Shown here: one piece after another, positions 24,702 to 33,039 of the stretch | Position numbering within the stretch: the first letter of the stretch is position 1 | How the letters are laid out: each line of letters opens with the position of its first letter | Assembly: GCF_964023145.1 (NCBI RefSeq) | Contig: NZ_CAXIED010000001.1 | Location: forward strand, 1-64,000 | Length of the DNA stretch: 64,000 bases | Direction: 5' to 3' | Source: Chlamydia sp. BM-2023 | GTDB taxonomy: Bacteria > Chlamydiota > Chlamydiia > Chlamydiales > Chlamydiaceae | Translations under genes and position numbers: made by a program | The notes under the pieces: model-generated | The model's input: the letters and a program-made list of their open reading frames with translations, nothing else | Told to the model about the DNA's origin: nothing | The model's database searches: none

Positions 24702-25157
24702 ATGTTTTTATACGCTAACTCCTCAGATTTTGTAGACTCCCGAAATCAAACACCTAAGTTAATTTCAAGCGCGTTTGTCCGTACACCCTACGGACTAAAA
24801 TCTGTTAAAAAGAGCTTAACGATAGTTCTTGATACAGAAGGTCAATACAAATGCCCTGATCTTTTCTCTCTACGTAGTGGTTCTTTACTCTCTGCCGTAT
24901 TAAATGCCGTGCCTATATTAGGAAATATCCGAGGATTAGCAAGGCTCTATAGTGTGTGGGCAGTAAAAGATAGAAGTAAGGAAGCAAAAGTTTCTCAAAC
25001 CATACATACCGTCCTCGGTATCTTAGAAACCCTAGGTTTAGGAATACTTGTCCTGATATTTAGAATCACAACAACTTATATTCTATCTGCAGCAAAATAT
25101 TTTGGAATAATCACTGAACAAGGTGTTGATGACTTTTTTAGATACCACGCTTCGTAA
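24702..25157 (+). CDS. Small membrane protein of the nine-copy family, copy 3
   Basis: Function unknown; 151 residues from the ATG at 24702 (MFLYANSSDFVDS), matching the MFL start of sister genes; the TTG directly upstream is not used. Blocks are VPILGNIRGLARLYSVW, VKDRSKEA and HTVLGILETLGLGILVLIFRI. The segment before the core (TEGQYKCPDLFSLRSGSLL) is longer than in most copies. Confidence 0.82.
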   Translation: MFLYANSSDFVDSRNQTPKLISSAFVRTPYGLKSVKKSLTIVLDTEGQYKCPDLFSLRSGSLLSAVLNAVPILGNIRGLARLYSVWAVKDRSKEAKVSQTIHTVLGILETLGLGILVLIFRITTTYILSAAKYFGIITEQGVDDFFRYHAS

Positions 25158-25264
25158 CAAACTCTAAGAGGTAAAGAGAGTAAATCACGCAAGCGTCAAA
25201 AGCTGAAATAGTATTCAAGAACCATCAAAACAGAATTTTCCCTGGAAAGATTCTAGATCAAAAA

Positions 25265-25414
25265 GCATTAAGGAGTATATTATTTCTAACGTTGACCATC
25301 CTAATCAGAATCGTATCTTATGTAATGGATCGTTTTGTTAGAATCCCCACAATCAAACGCACCCTGTTTTTCGCCCTCCACGGATCCTACGGAGCTCTCG
25401 ATTACATGATTTAG
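25265..25414 (+). pseudogene. Possible C-terminal relic of a further copy of the small family
   Basis: An open stretch of 49 codons without a start reads LFLTLTILIRIVSYVMDRFV, which resembles the second hydrophobic segment of the live copies (for example LGLGIVVLLIRIVITALIRL). It ends at a TAG at 25412. The core PILG motif is missing. Confidence 0.35.
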
Positions 25415-25445
25415 ATAGGCCTTTCAAGTATCAAGGAATATTATT

Positions 25446-25853
25446 TTGTGTCTAAAAATTTATGATTCTTCTTTCGACTTTGTTGTAGGGACCAGCCGGC
25501 ACTCAATAATCTTGCAAAGTGCTTATGTTCGCAAAGCCTCAGGATTAAAATCTCTAGCCAAACGTTTAACAGTTCAGAGATCTCTCAAAAACCCTCTCAG
25601 CTCCGGATCTCTAAGAGTCGCCGTACTAAATTCCATTCCCATATTAGGAACTATCCGTGGATTAGCATGCCTATATAGCATCTGGGGAGTAAAAGATAAT
25701 GACGAGAGCTCCAAATGCTCCTTAGCAATACATACCTCTTTCGCCATCTTAGAAACTCTAGGTCTTGGAATTGTCGTCTTGCTAATTAGAATTGTTATTA
25801 CTGCCCTTATACGCCTTGCTTATGTGCTGACAGCACCCTCTGAAGAGCTTTAG
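25446..25853 (+). CDS. Small membrane protein of the nine-copy family, copy 4
   Basis: Function unknown; 135 residues with a TTG start (M-C-L-K-I-Y-D), chosen because AAGGA lies eight nt upstream and the sequence lines up with the MFL start of sisters. Blocks are AYVRKASGLKSLAKRLTV, IPILGTIRGLACLYSIW, VKDNDESS and HTSFAILETLGLGIVVLLIRI. It is closest to copy 1 (SIPILGTIRGLACLYSIWGVKD is nearly the same), suggesting recent duplication or conversion. The rare start codon may lower its expression. Confidence 0.8.
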   Translation: MCLKIYDSSFDFVVGTSRHSIILQSAYVRKASGLKSLAKRLTVQRSLKNPLSSGSLRVAVLNSIPILGTIRGLACLYSIWGVKDNDESSKCSLAIHTSFAILETLGLGIVVLLIRIVITALIRLAYVLTAPSEEL

Positions 25854-25974
25854 GGATATAAACCCTAAAAAATAAGCCCTCACAGGGCATTCTCAACTTT
25901 TTTAAACTCATCCTTCCCTTAAAACCGCCTAACACATAAGCTGTTGAACTTTTATTTTTTTTAGAGGCGATTTT

Positions 25975-26379
25975 ATGTTATTCACAACCTATCAAAACAG
26001 TCGAGACTTTGTTAATCAAGCTCGCAACCATCCAAAAATCCTTGTTCTCAACTACTCTCGTTGTCCAAAAGGGCTGGAAAACTATATTTACTCTGTCACA
26101 CTATACGATTGTGATGCTGTAAAATCAGCACTTCTTACCTGCATACCTGTGCTAGGAACCATATTAGGATTAGCAAGACTTTATAGCGTTTGGTCAGTAA
26201 AAGACAGAAGTCAAGACTCTTGTAAAGAGCTGACCATTTATACACTCATAGGTATCATGGAGACTTTAGGTCTTGGATTACTTTTACTACCTATCAGAAT
26301 TATTGCCTCTATCATCTACCTAGCTATAGCCTTCTTTACTGGATTATGCTCAAAACCCCTACCCAAAGAACTACGGTAA
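25975..26379 (+). CDS. Small membrane protein of the nine-copy family, copy 5
   Basis: Function unknown; 134 residues, ATG preceded by AGAGGCGA. Blocks are IPVLGTILGLARLYSVW, VKDRSQDS and YTLIGIMETLGLGLLLLPIRI. The N-terminal section (MLFTTYQNSRDFVNQARNH) is the common form. Motif differences (GTILGL for GTIRGL) are shared with copies 8 and 9. Confidence 0.82.
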   Translation: MLFTTYQNSRDFVNQARNHPKILVLNYSRCPKGLENYIYSVTLYDCDAVKSALLTCIPVLGTILGLARLYSVWSVKDRSQDSCKELTIYTLIGIMETLGLGLLLLPIRIIASIIYLAIAFFTGLCSKPLPKELR

Positions 26380-26526
26380 AGAGGTAAGCTGTTAGTCGGG
26401 CGTTTAATAATCACACATTCTTGTTAAGCGCCCCGAATCTTAGCACATTAAAATCAAAATTATAACAAGCTTTGCATTTAACATTCTCTTTATTAGAATC
26501 TTGGGGTTTATTACTTAGGAGGCCCC

Positions 26527-26964
26527 ATGTTTCTATGCTCATTCCCAGATAGCTTCGCATTTATACGAGGCATTCAAACACATCCAAGCGTAATTAAAAG
26601 CGCCTATGTTCGTGGTCTATATAAACTGAACTCCTTTGGAGGACATTTTCTGATGTTAGACTGTAATTCGCTAAAATCTGGCCTATTAAGCTGCGTTCCT
26701 ATCTTAGGAACGATACGGGGAATAGCGACTCTCTACAGCATATGGGCAGTAAAAGACAAAAGCAAAGACTCCTGCTTTAATTTATTCGCTCACACCGTCT
26801 TGGGTGTTCTTGAAACCTTGGGATTAGGCATAGCAACGTTCCTAGTTAGAATCACAACAACAGCTCTTATAATTCTAGGATTTGTTATAGCACTCCTCAT
26901 AAACTCCGGAATTCGCCACATAATATCCCGTGAACAAAACAGTGATATTGCTCAAAAGCAATAA
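26527..26964 (+). CDS. Small membrane protein of the nine-copy family, copy 6
   Basis: Function unknown; 145 residues with a strong AGGAGG before the ATG, the best ribosome site in this family. Blocks are AYVRGLYKLNSFGGHF, VPILGTIRGIATLYSIW, VKDKSKDS and HTVLGVLETLGLGIATFLVRI. The second hydrophobic region is long (to about residue 130) and the tail is short. Confidence 0.83.
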   Translation: MFLCSFPDSFAFIRGIQTHPSVIKSAYVRGLYKLNSFGGHFLMLDCNSLKSGLLSCVPILGTIRGIATLYSIWAVKDKSKDSCFNLFAHTVLGVLETLGLGIATFLVRITTTALIILGFVIALLINSGIRHIISREQNSDIAQKQ

Positions 26965-27254
26965 ATCTAATTCTCAGCAGCGCTTAGTTGCAAAGTATTG
27001 TATTAAGCGCTTGCCAATCTTAGATCCTAAAAAATCTTCAAAAACAACCAATCTGATTAACTCGCATCGACACGAAACGATATTAAGGCACTGTGTTTGC
27101 CAAAGCGCCAACACTCAGCAATACTGAATTTATAAAACACTATATTAAGTCCCAATCTCTTTCAAAAATTTTTATACAAACAAAATATAATAACATTGCA
27201 TTTTAACAAAAAAACAACGAGACTGCTTCGGCATTTTCATTACTAGAGGTCTCT

Positions 27255-27623
27255 ATGAGATTATTTTATGCAAAAGCGGCAGATCTTTACTGGGATACTC
27301 AACAGTACCCAAAAATAATTACAAGCGAGTTTCTACGTGGTATAGATGGGTATCTCGATAGAATCTCCGATGTTTGTATTATTTACAATAAAAAGGATGT
27401 AACCGAAGCACTATTAAACTGCGTACCTGTGCTAGGAACTATCCGCGGATTAGTAAAACTACACAACTTGTGGGGATTACAAGATCGATCCAAAGATGAT
27501 CCGAAGAGGCTAGTCTTTCTCACTGTATGCGCAGTATTAGAAACCCTGGGATTAGGTATTGTTTTACTAATTCTAAAACTCATATGTACATTTTTTAATA
27601 AAACACGTTGCTTGTGCTCATAA
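27255..27623 (+). CDS. Small membrane protein of the nine-copy family, copy 7
   Basis: Function unknown; 122 residues, the shortest copy, ATG preceded by AGAGGT. Blocks are VPVLGTIRGLVKLHNLW (LYSVW replaced by LHNLW), LQDRSKDD and VCAVLETLGLGIVLLILKL. It ends in a Cys-rich tail (TRCLCS). It is the most diverged of the seven left-hand copies. Confidence 0.8.
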   Translation: MRLFYAKAADLYWDTQQYPKIITSEFLRGIDGYLDRISDVCIIYNKKDVTEALLNCVPVLGTIRGLVKLHNLWGLQDRSKDDPKRLVFLTVCAVLETLGLGIVLLILKLICTFFNKTRCLCS

Positions 27624-27827
27624 GCGAGACGTTTGGCAAAAGAAGCATACCCAAAAGAAAATCTAGCATATTAAAGAAAATGAACTTTTAAACTCACATT
27701 AACGTCATTTCTTTACCTTTAACCACCTGATTATTAAAATATTCATCTCATCCATATTATTTAAAACCTCCCCATCTTTTCTTTGTGGGAAGGTAAGAGA
27801 ATACATAGGGAGACTCCATACACAAAC

Positions 27828-27864
27828 CCAACCTCATTAAATAGCCAATGATTGATGGGGTTGG
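27828..27864 (+). other. Leader hairpin upstream of the queuosine-precursor transporter
   Basis: CCAACCTCAT (27828-27837) pairs fully with ATGGGGTTGG (27855-27864), with one G-U pair and a 17-nt loop. It lies 36 nt upstream of the GTG start. Its right arm overlaps the sequence that could form the pseudoknot described next, so the two structures exclude each other. Confidence 0.55.
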
Positions 27865-27895
27865 TCCTCTGTACACCCACTTATAAACTAAAGGA
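27856..27895 (+). promoter_or_regulatory. preQ1-I-like leader element (speculative)
   Basis: TGGG (27856-27859) can pair with CCCA (27876-27879), and TTGGT (27861-27865) with ACTAA (27887-27891), an H-type pseudoknot. The tail TACACCC...TTATAAACTAAAGG resembles the 3' half of class I preQ1 riboswitches, and the second pairing overlaps the Shine-Dalgarno AAGGA. P1 is short and the loops do not fit the consensus exactly. Position ahead of a queuosine-salvage transporter makes it worth testing. Confidence 0.3.
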
Positions 27896-27900
27896 CAAAG

Positions 27901-28590
27901 GTGCTGACCAACGAAATTATCTTTATTATACAAACGGTTCTTATAGTCATTTCCGGGATAATTTTTGCTTCTAAAAGCACAGGATGGTTAACAGGGTGGC
28001 TATCTCTGTTATCTGTCATTATGAACATATTTGTATTAAAACAAATCACCCTTTGTGGTCTGGAAGTTACCTCTGCGGATGTGTACATGATCGGTATGCT
28101 CTCCTGTCTAAACTACTCTAGAGAACTCTACGGGAAAGATAAAGTAAATCATGCCATGATAGGATCGTGGATCATCACAATCGCTTTTCTCTTAATAGCA
28201 CAACTACACCTTGCGCTGGTCCCCTCACCAAATGATAGCTCACAACAACATTTCCTTGCCTTATTCTCACCGACTTTCAGATTAACAATAGCCTCCTTAG
28301 TCACCCTAGCTATTGTTCAAGTTATAGATCTTGCCCTCTTCGTTTATCTTAAAAACTTATTCAAAGGTAAAGCTTTCGGGACCCGATCTGCAATATCTCT
28401 CATCTCTTCACAAGTCCTCGATACCCTCTTGTTTTCCTTCCTAGGTCTCTATGGATTGGTAGCAAACCTTACCCACGTGATTCTCTTCTCCCTAATCACG
28501 AAAATTGTGGTGATTGTTATGTCTCTACCCATAGTTATGATCGGAAAATTTCTAAAAATTAAAAGAGGTATTCAAAAATCCTCAATATAA
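27901..28590 (+). CDS. yhhQ: Queuosine-precursor transporter, YhhQ/VUT family
   Basis: Imports a queuosine precursor, which in Chlamydia is probably host queuine, for use by Tgt encoded just downstream. The 229-residue product has six or so hydrophobic helices and the family look (TLCGLEVTSADVYMIGMLSC, LNYSRELYGKDKVNHAMIGS, then VIDLALFVYLKNLF and SQVLDTLLFSFLGLYG). The GTG start at 27901 is supported by AAGGA five nt upstream. Gene order transporter-tgt supports the assignment. The pairing of YhhQ with a queuine-using Tgt in C. trachomatis is from published work I recall. Confidence 0.85.
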   Translation: MLTNEIIFIIQTVLIVISGIIFASKSTGWLTGWLSLLSVIMNIFVLKQITLCGLEVTSADVYMIGMLSCLNYSRELYGKDKVNHAMIGSWIITIAFLLIAQLHLALVPSPNDSSQQHFLALFSPTFRLTIASLVTLAIVQVIDLALFVYLKNLFKGKAFGTRSAISLISSQVLDTLLFSFLGLYGLVANLTHVILFSLITKIVVIVMSLPIVMIGKFLKIKRGIQKSSI

Positions 28591-28639
28591 AGAACATTCG
28601 TAAAATACTTTTTTGATTGAGAAAGTTAATCACAAAAAT

Positions 28640-28665
28640 CCGCCTATATTAGGAACTATCCTAAT
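28640..28665 (+). pseudogene. Core-motif relic of the small family between yhhQ and tgt
   Basis: CCTATATTAGGAACTATCC reproduces the PILGTI codons of copy 4 (CCCATATTAGGAACTATCC) in a stretch with no open frame of the family. The match is short (one mismatch in 19), so chance or conversion is possible. Confidence 0.3.
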
Positions 28666-28706
28666 CTTCACAAGTATCCCTTGTGCTTCCTCCATAAATT
28701 CTATTT

Positions 28707-28743
28707 ACAGGAAAAAACGTGCCCGGTACGCTTATTTTCCTGT
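28707..28743 (+). terminator. Hairpin with U-rich tail between yhhQ and tgt
   Basis: ACAGGAAAA (28707-28715) pairs with TTTTCCTGT (28735-28743) and TTTTC continues the run. An inner CGT/ACG pair closes a GCCCGG loop. It may end the yhhQ transcript or attenuate read-through into tgt. Confidence 0.55.
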
Positions 28744-28804
28744 TTTCAAGTGAGATGTAAAACAGTATCTTTCCTTAGGAATCATAGAATTCAGGCTCCT
28801 AATC

Positions 28805-29923
28805 GTGGCGTTAAAATTTCATGTCCTTCATCAATCTAAAAGGTCTCGAGCTCGTGTCGGAAGAATAGAAACTGCTCATGGGATTATAGACACCCCAGCC
28901 TTTGTTCCCGTAGCAACTAACGGCGCTTTAAAAGGCGTTGTTGACCATAGCAATATTCCCTTGATGTTTTGTAATACCTATCATCTTTTAGTCCATCCAG
29001 GAACAGAACAAATTGCCGCTATGGGAGGCCTTCATAAATTCATAAACAGAAACGCTCCCATCATTACCGATTCGGGAGGATTTCAAATTTTTAGCCTTGC
29101 CTATGGTTCCGTAGCTGAAGAAATCAAAAGTCGTGGGAAAAAAAAGGTCGCCTCATCCATCTTAGAAATTAATGATCAGGGCGTTTGGTTTAAATCCTAT
29201 AGAGATGGTCATAAGCTCTTTCTTTCTCCCGAGGTTTCCGTACAAGCTCAAAAAGACCTCGGAGCCGACATTATCATTCCCTTAGATGAGCTACTACCTT
29301 TTCATTCTGAAGAAAAATATTTTTTATCTTCGTGCTCAAGAACTTACGTCTGGGAAAAGCGCTCTTTAGATTACCATAAAAAAAATCCTGGGTACCAGTC
29401 TATGTACGGGGTAATTCATGGGGGTATCGACCCTGAACAACGAAAAATAGGCTGCCAATTTGTTGAAGATCATCCCTTCGATGGATTCGCTATTGGAGGA
29501 AGTTTAGGGAGAAATCTTCATGAGATGGTCTCTGTTGTTGATGTAACAACCAACTACCTATCTAAAGAGCGTCCTGTGCACCTTTTAGGTATTGGAGATC
29601 TTCCCTCAATACATGCAACCGTAGGGTTCGGAATCGACTCTTTTGATAGCTCCTACCCAACGAAAGCCGCGCGTCATGGTTTGATTCTATCGTCTCATGG
29701 GCCTATAAAAATCTTAAACCACAAATACACCAACGATCTCTCCCCCATAGATCCGGAATGTACATGCCAGACATGCGCATCAAACATCTCCAAAGCCTAT
29801 CTCCGTCATCTTTTTAAAGTACACGAACCTAATGCGGGTATTTGGGCTTCTATTCACAACCTACACTATATGCAAGAGGTCATGAAAAATATCCGCACAC
29901 AAATCCTAAATGACGAAATTTAA
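28805..29923 (+). CDS. tgt: tRNA-guanine transglycosylase (queuine/preQ1 insertion)
   Basis: Replaces guanine at position 34 of tRNAs for Asn, Asp, His and Tyr with a queuosine precursor. The 372-residue length is normal. Visible features are the substrate-loop ITDSGGFQIFSLA with catalytic Asp, a second Asp in IIPLDELLPFHS, the IHGGIDPEQR and GFAIGGSLG blocks, and the zinc ligands C-x-C-x2-C (CTCQTCAS) with a following His. The start is GTG at 28805. Since Chlamydia lack de novo preQ1 synthesis, the substrate is probably imported by the upstream YhhQ. The gene sits among copies of the small membrane family. Confidence 0.95.
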   Translation: MALKFHVLHQSKRSRARVGRIETAHGIIDTPAFVPVATNGALKGVVDHSNIPLMFCNTYHLLVHPGTEQIAAMGGLHKFINRNAPIITDSGGFQIFSLAYGSVAEEIKSRGKKKVASSILEINDQGVWFKSYRDGHKLFLSPEVSVQAQKDLGADIIIPLDELLPFHSEEKYFLSSCSRTYVWEKRSLDYHKKNPGYQSMYGVIHGGIDPEQRKIGCQFVEDHPFDGFAIGGSLGRNLHEMVSVVDVTTNYLSKERPVHLLGIGDLPSIHATVGFGIDSFDSSYPTKAARHGLILSSHGPIKILNHKYTNDLSPIDPECTCQTCASNISKAYLRHLFKVHEPNAGIWASIHNLHYMQEVMKNIRTQILNDEI

Positions 29924-30161
29924 TACTCCCTGATCTAGTATTTTCCTTAAAACCAACTAAATTCAAATAGTTTATAGAATTAAAAAACTATAGAGTTTTT
30001 AAAAATCGCCTCTTGAATTACCATAAAATCAAAACGATTTCACTGACACCCTCTCCCTAGAGAAAATAAAAACAACTTAATCTCTAAAGATACTATGAGG
30101 GATTTTTAAACAAAAAGTTCCTCAGTTCATTTCTAAAAATAGTTTCATAGAGAGCATTCTA

Positions 30162-30617
30162 GTGAATATTTTCAGGTACAAATATACAAGTAATTCAGAT
30201 TTCTTTTTTGATAATCAAAATGCTTACTGGTTATTTAAAGAAGGATTTGTAAGAAAGCAGACCCATATGCTACCCAGCATGGCAGAATGGGAAATAAATA
30301 TCATGAATCTTGATGATATCAAAGAGCTACTCATTCGCTGTGTACCTATAATAGGAAATATCCTAGGAGCTGGAAAACTCTACAGCGTATGGTCTACTAA
30401 AGACTTTGAAGATCGATGCCAGGATATCATCTTCCACACAATATCCGGAGCCCTAGAAACCCTCGGACTAGGCGTAGCCGCATTAATACTAAAAATAGTT
30501 GTCACAGGGCTCTTTTATATTACAGAGCTCCTCTCATGGATCATGTATAAAATCCTTTCCTCAGCCATGTCTAATCAACAATTTGCTGAAAGATTTTCAT
30601 TTATCTTCCCAAACTAA
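30162..30617 (+). CDS. Small membrane protein of the nine-copy family, copy 8
   Basis: Function unknown; 151 residues with a GTG start preceded by AGAGAG. Blocks are VPIIGNILGAGKLYSVWSTK (KDRS is replaced by KDFEDR) and FHTISGALETLGLGVAALILKI. With copy 9 it shares the STKD form, so copies 8 and 9, to the right of tgt, are a subgroup. The C-terminal tail is longer and has no charged cluster. Confidence 0.8.
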   Translation: MNIFRYKYTSNSDFFFDNQNAYWLFKEGFVRKQTHMLPSMAEWEINIMNLDDIKELLIRCVPIIGNILGAGKLYSVWSTKDFEDRCQDIIFHTISGALETLGLGVAALILKIVVTGLFYITELLSWIMYKILSSAMSNQQFAERFSFIFPN

Positions 30618-30950
30618 ATCAGGAGGATAATTTTTAATACTAGGTCTCCCTAAAATGGGGAATAAGACTAAGCAGAACTCTATAGCATATGCTAAAATCT
30701 CATGAACAGTGGGGTGGCAAAACCGTCCTGTTACTGTTTCTTAACATACAAACCCATTGCGGCGATTCAAATTTTTTCATTACATTCTTGACTACACCCT
30801 AAAGACTATATCACCTAAAAACAAAGACTTATAAAGTAATTATAACCATTTTTTTATTATAAATAATTACTAAAACCTATTTTTTTATTGATTTTTATAA
30901 AAAAAGCAGACAAACTATTTGCCTCCAAAAAGTAATACGGCAATGTACCT
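30618..30950. other. Gene-free stretch between copies 8 and 9
   Basis: About 330 nt. 30649-30693 weakly resembles the PILG...LYSIW codons of the small family and may be another relic. An AGGAGG at 30622 is followed by no usable start. The last 100 nt are AT-rich and probably hold the promoter of copy 9. Confidence 0.4.
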
Positions 30951-31604
30951 ATGTTTATCAATAAATACGGAAATAATTTGCAGTTTTTAACGCAAACATC
31001 GTCGCAGCTATCCCTATTTCGCTTCGGTTTTGTGAGAGAAGCGGCCGGAATTCGAAACATACGAGATGAATGGGACCCAGCAATACACCACTCCCCGTTC
31101 ATATCATCCTGCGACAAAAGATCTTTAGAATTAATGAGACCTATGCCGATCTTGGGGACAATCCTTGGGTTAGGAAGAGTATATAGCGTATGGTCCACAA
31201 AAGACAGCGAAGATGATATCAAAAATAAAATTCTCCATACTGTTACGGGAATTGTTGAAATCTTAGGACTAGGTATCGTTCTACTTGTAGCTAAAATCCT
31301 TGTTTGTGCAATGTTAACTCTGTTTAGAAAACTAGCGTCATGCTGCCGTGGTTCAAAAACCACGGATCTAGAATCTCCGGAATCCCCCAGAGAACTTTCT
31401 GATCCCCAAAACTCACCCTTTGCAAATATGTTCAGCACTTTAACCACAGATGCCCCAGAAAATGAGCTATTCCTAAATATGGCCTCCAGTGGGATGGAGA
31501 TCTTGTCAAATGTAGCGAACAATCCTGCTTTCATGAACGCTATGGAAGGAATACAAGAAGTTGCTGCTAACATGCTGGCATCCTCACAACCTGCTGAATC
31601 ATGA
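30951..31604 (+). CDS. Small membrane protein of the nine-copy family, copy 9 with extended tail
   Basis: Function unknown; 217 residues, ATG start. The family core is intact (MPILGTILGLGRVYSVW, STKDSEDD, HTVTGIVEILGLGIVLLVAKI). A tail of about 90 residues absent from the other copies follows a Cys-Cys segment (ASCCRGSK): a Ser/Pro-rich stretch (ESPESPRELSDPQNS), then a Met/Asn/Ala-rich end (MASSGMEILSNVANNPAFMN). This tail is the probable cytosolic domain if the protein sits in a membrane. It is the last gene before dsbB. Confidence 0.8.
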   Translation: MFINKYGNNLQFLTQTSSQLSLFRFGFVREAAGIRNIRDEWDPAIHHSPFISSCDKRSLELMRPMPILGTILGLGRVYSVWSTKDSEDDIKNKILHTVTGIVEILGLGIVLLVAKILVCAMLTLFRKLASCCRGSKTTDLESPESPRELSDPQNSPFANMFSTLTTDAPENELFLNMASSGMEILSNVANNPAFMNAMEGIQEVAANMLASSQPAES

Positions 31605-31725
31605 GAACATTACTTTCCGGAAGAACGGTTATAGTTCTGTAAACTCTTATTCCTAAAGAATTTGCAAGAAAAAATCCAAATGATTCTCTTCTTCCACTTA
31701 CTAAAAAGAAGAGAATCCCTAAAGA

Positions 31726-32136
31726 CTATCTCTTTTTAGTTCCTGATAAAATCAATAAGCAAGAAATAGCGCAAAACGCTAAAGCTGACGCCATGGGAAT
31801 GGTAATAAAGCCAAAAATAAAGAGCTTCGTTGAACAGGAAACCCTTCCACAAATATCTATTGTCATTCCTGAAATTTCTTGAAGGCAAATTTGATAAATA
31901 GCAATTGCCATGCCTATAAGAGATAAAGGAAGCGTATAAATCTTTATGAAGATGTCATTACGATACGTTGCTATTCCTAAGATAATCGATAAAGGAAATA
32001 GGCAAATTCTTTGGTAGTAACATAAAACACAAGGCTCAATGTTTAATATGTAACTATAGTAGATGCTCGTTAGAGTTCCTGTGCAGCAAATTAACCAAGC
32101 AAAATATAAACCATAATTACGAAGAAGTTTAATCAT
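31726..32136 (-). CDS. dsbB: Disulfide bond formation protein DsbB (BdbC-like)
   Basis: Inner-membrane quinone-linked oxidase that reoxidises the partner thiol oxidase. The 136-residue product has four membrane helices, the EPCVLCYYQR cysteine pair in the first periplasmic loop and a second cysteine pair in ICGRVSCST. Its start overlaps the end of dsbA by 8 nt, so the two are translated together. In C. trachomatis the same pair marks the right edge of the plasticity zone, from memory. Envelope disulfide cross-linking is central to the chlamydial developmental cycle. Confidence 0.9.
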   Translation of the reverse strand: MIKLLRNYGLYFAWLICCTGTLTSIYYSYILNIEPCVLCYYQRICLFPLSIILGIATYRNDIFIKIYTLPLSLIGMAIAIYQICLQEISGMTIDICGRVSCSTKLFIFGFITIPMASALAFCAISCLLILSGTKKR

Positions 32137-32827
32137 TGCTTTCCTCTGTTGCTTGTAAATGGCGGACCTGTCGAATCACACGCTCTAGCTCATCAAATGT
32201 AGGATCCTCTATTAAATAGTCGCCAACAACAGCTGTGGGTGTTGCTAACTGCCCTCCTAATACTTGAGATCCATAAATATTATTCTTTTTAATTTGTTCT
32301 TCATACTGACGAGCTTCCACACATTGCATTAATCCCTTTGGGTTAATGCTGCGTCCTGAATTTGTTTTCAATCCCTCAGCAAGCTTCGTTAATACCTCAG
32401 GTGTTGCCCAGTGCTTACCCTCCTCTTTAGGATAAGTAAGCAACCTGTGGAAATACTCAATATAAGCTTCAACATCTGCTTGACGAGGATCATGATGGTA
32501 TACACAAAGAAGCGCTTGAGCCGCAGGCTTAGATCCACGAATAAAACATACTGGGATCAATGTAAATGACACCTCTCCAGTGTCGATATAGCGCTTCTTT
32601 AATAAAGGAAAAACCTCAGTAGTAAATTCCGCACATGCAGAACATGAAGGCTCCTCAAAAACAGTAATATTAATAGGAGCATATGGATTCCCAATAGTAG
32701 GGAAATGTTTCGCATTTGTGGGAATATGAGCTTTAGGGGGAAGTATTGTTTGCTTTTTGTGAATCATTAATCCAAAAGATATGATGAAAAAAGCGCTGGT
32801 GATTATAACAAGTATCTTTTTATTCAA
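32129..32827 (-). CDS. dsbA: DsbA-type periplasmic thiol oxidoreductase
   Basis: Thioredoxin-fold oxidoreductase for envelope protein disulfides; 232 residues. An N-terminal hydrophobic segment (about 5-22) serves as signal or anchor. The active site is CSAC (FEEPSCSACAEFTTE), in place of CPHC of the E. coli enzyme, and the cis-proline loop reads LATPTAVVGDY. An extra Cys pair (VCFIRG, LLCVYHH) occurs within the helical insert. It is the first gene of the dsbA-dsbB pair. Confidence 0.88.
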   Translation of the reverse strand: MNKKILVIITSAFFIISFGLMIHKKQTILPPKAHIPTNAKHFPTIGNPYAPINITVFEEPSCSACAEFTTEVFPLLKKRYIDTGEVSFTLIPVCFIRGSKPAAQALLCVYHHDPRQADVEAYIEYFHRLLTYPKEEGKHWATPEVLTKLAEGLKTNSGRSINPKGLMQCVEARQYEEQIKKNNIYGSQVLGGQLATPTAVVGDYLIEDPTFDELERVIRQVRHLQATEESND

Positions 32828-33039
32828 GGACGGTCTCTTTTCTTACGTAGCTCACACAGAAATAAGAAATAGAACAAAAAAATAAAAATTTAAAAGTATT
32901 TTTTCATAAGAGAATAAACCCACAGCAGATATTCGACCTCTCAGGTTTATATTAATATGAACAATAGAATCATAAAAAACCTTTTAGTTTTATTATTTTC
33001 CTCCTATTGATAAAGAAAAAACCTAAAGTTTTTCTTTGC

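Noticed and set aside
26930..27127. 65-codon frame after copy 6
   Set aside because: It overlaps the end of copy 6 in another frame, and its composition is unlike any protein here.
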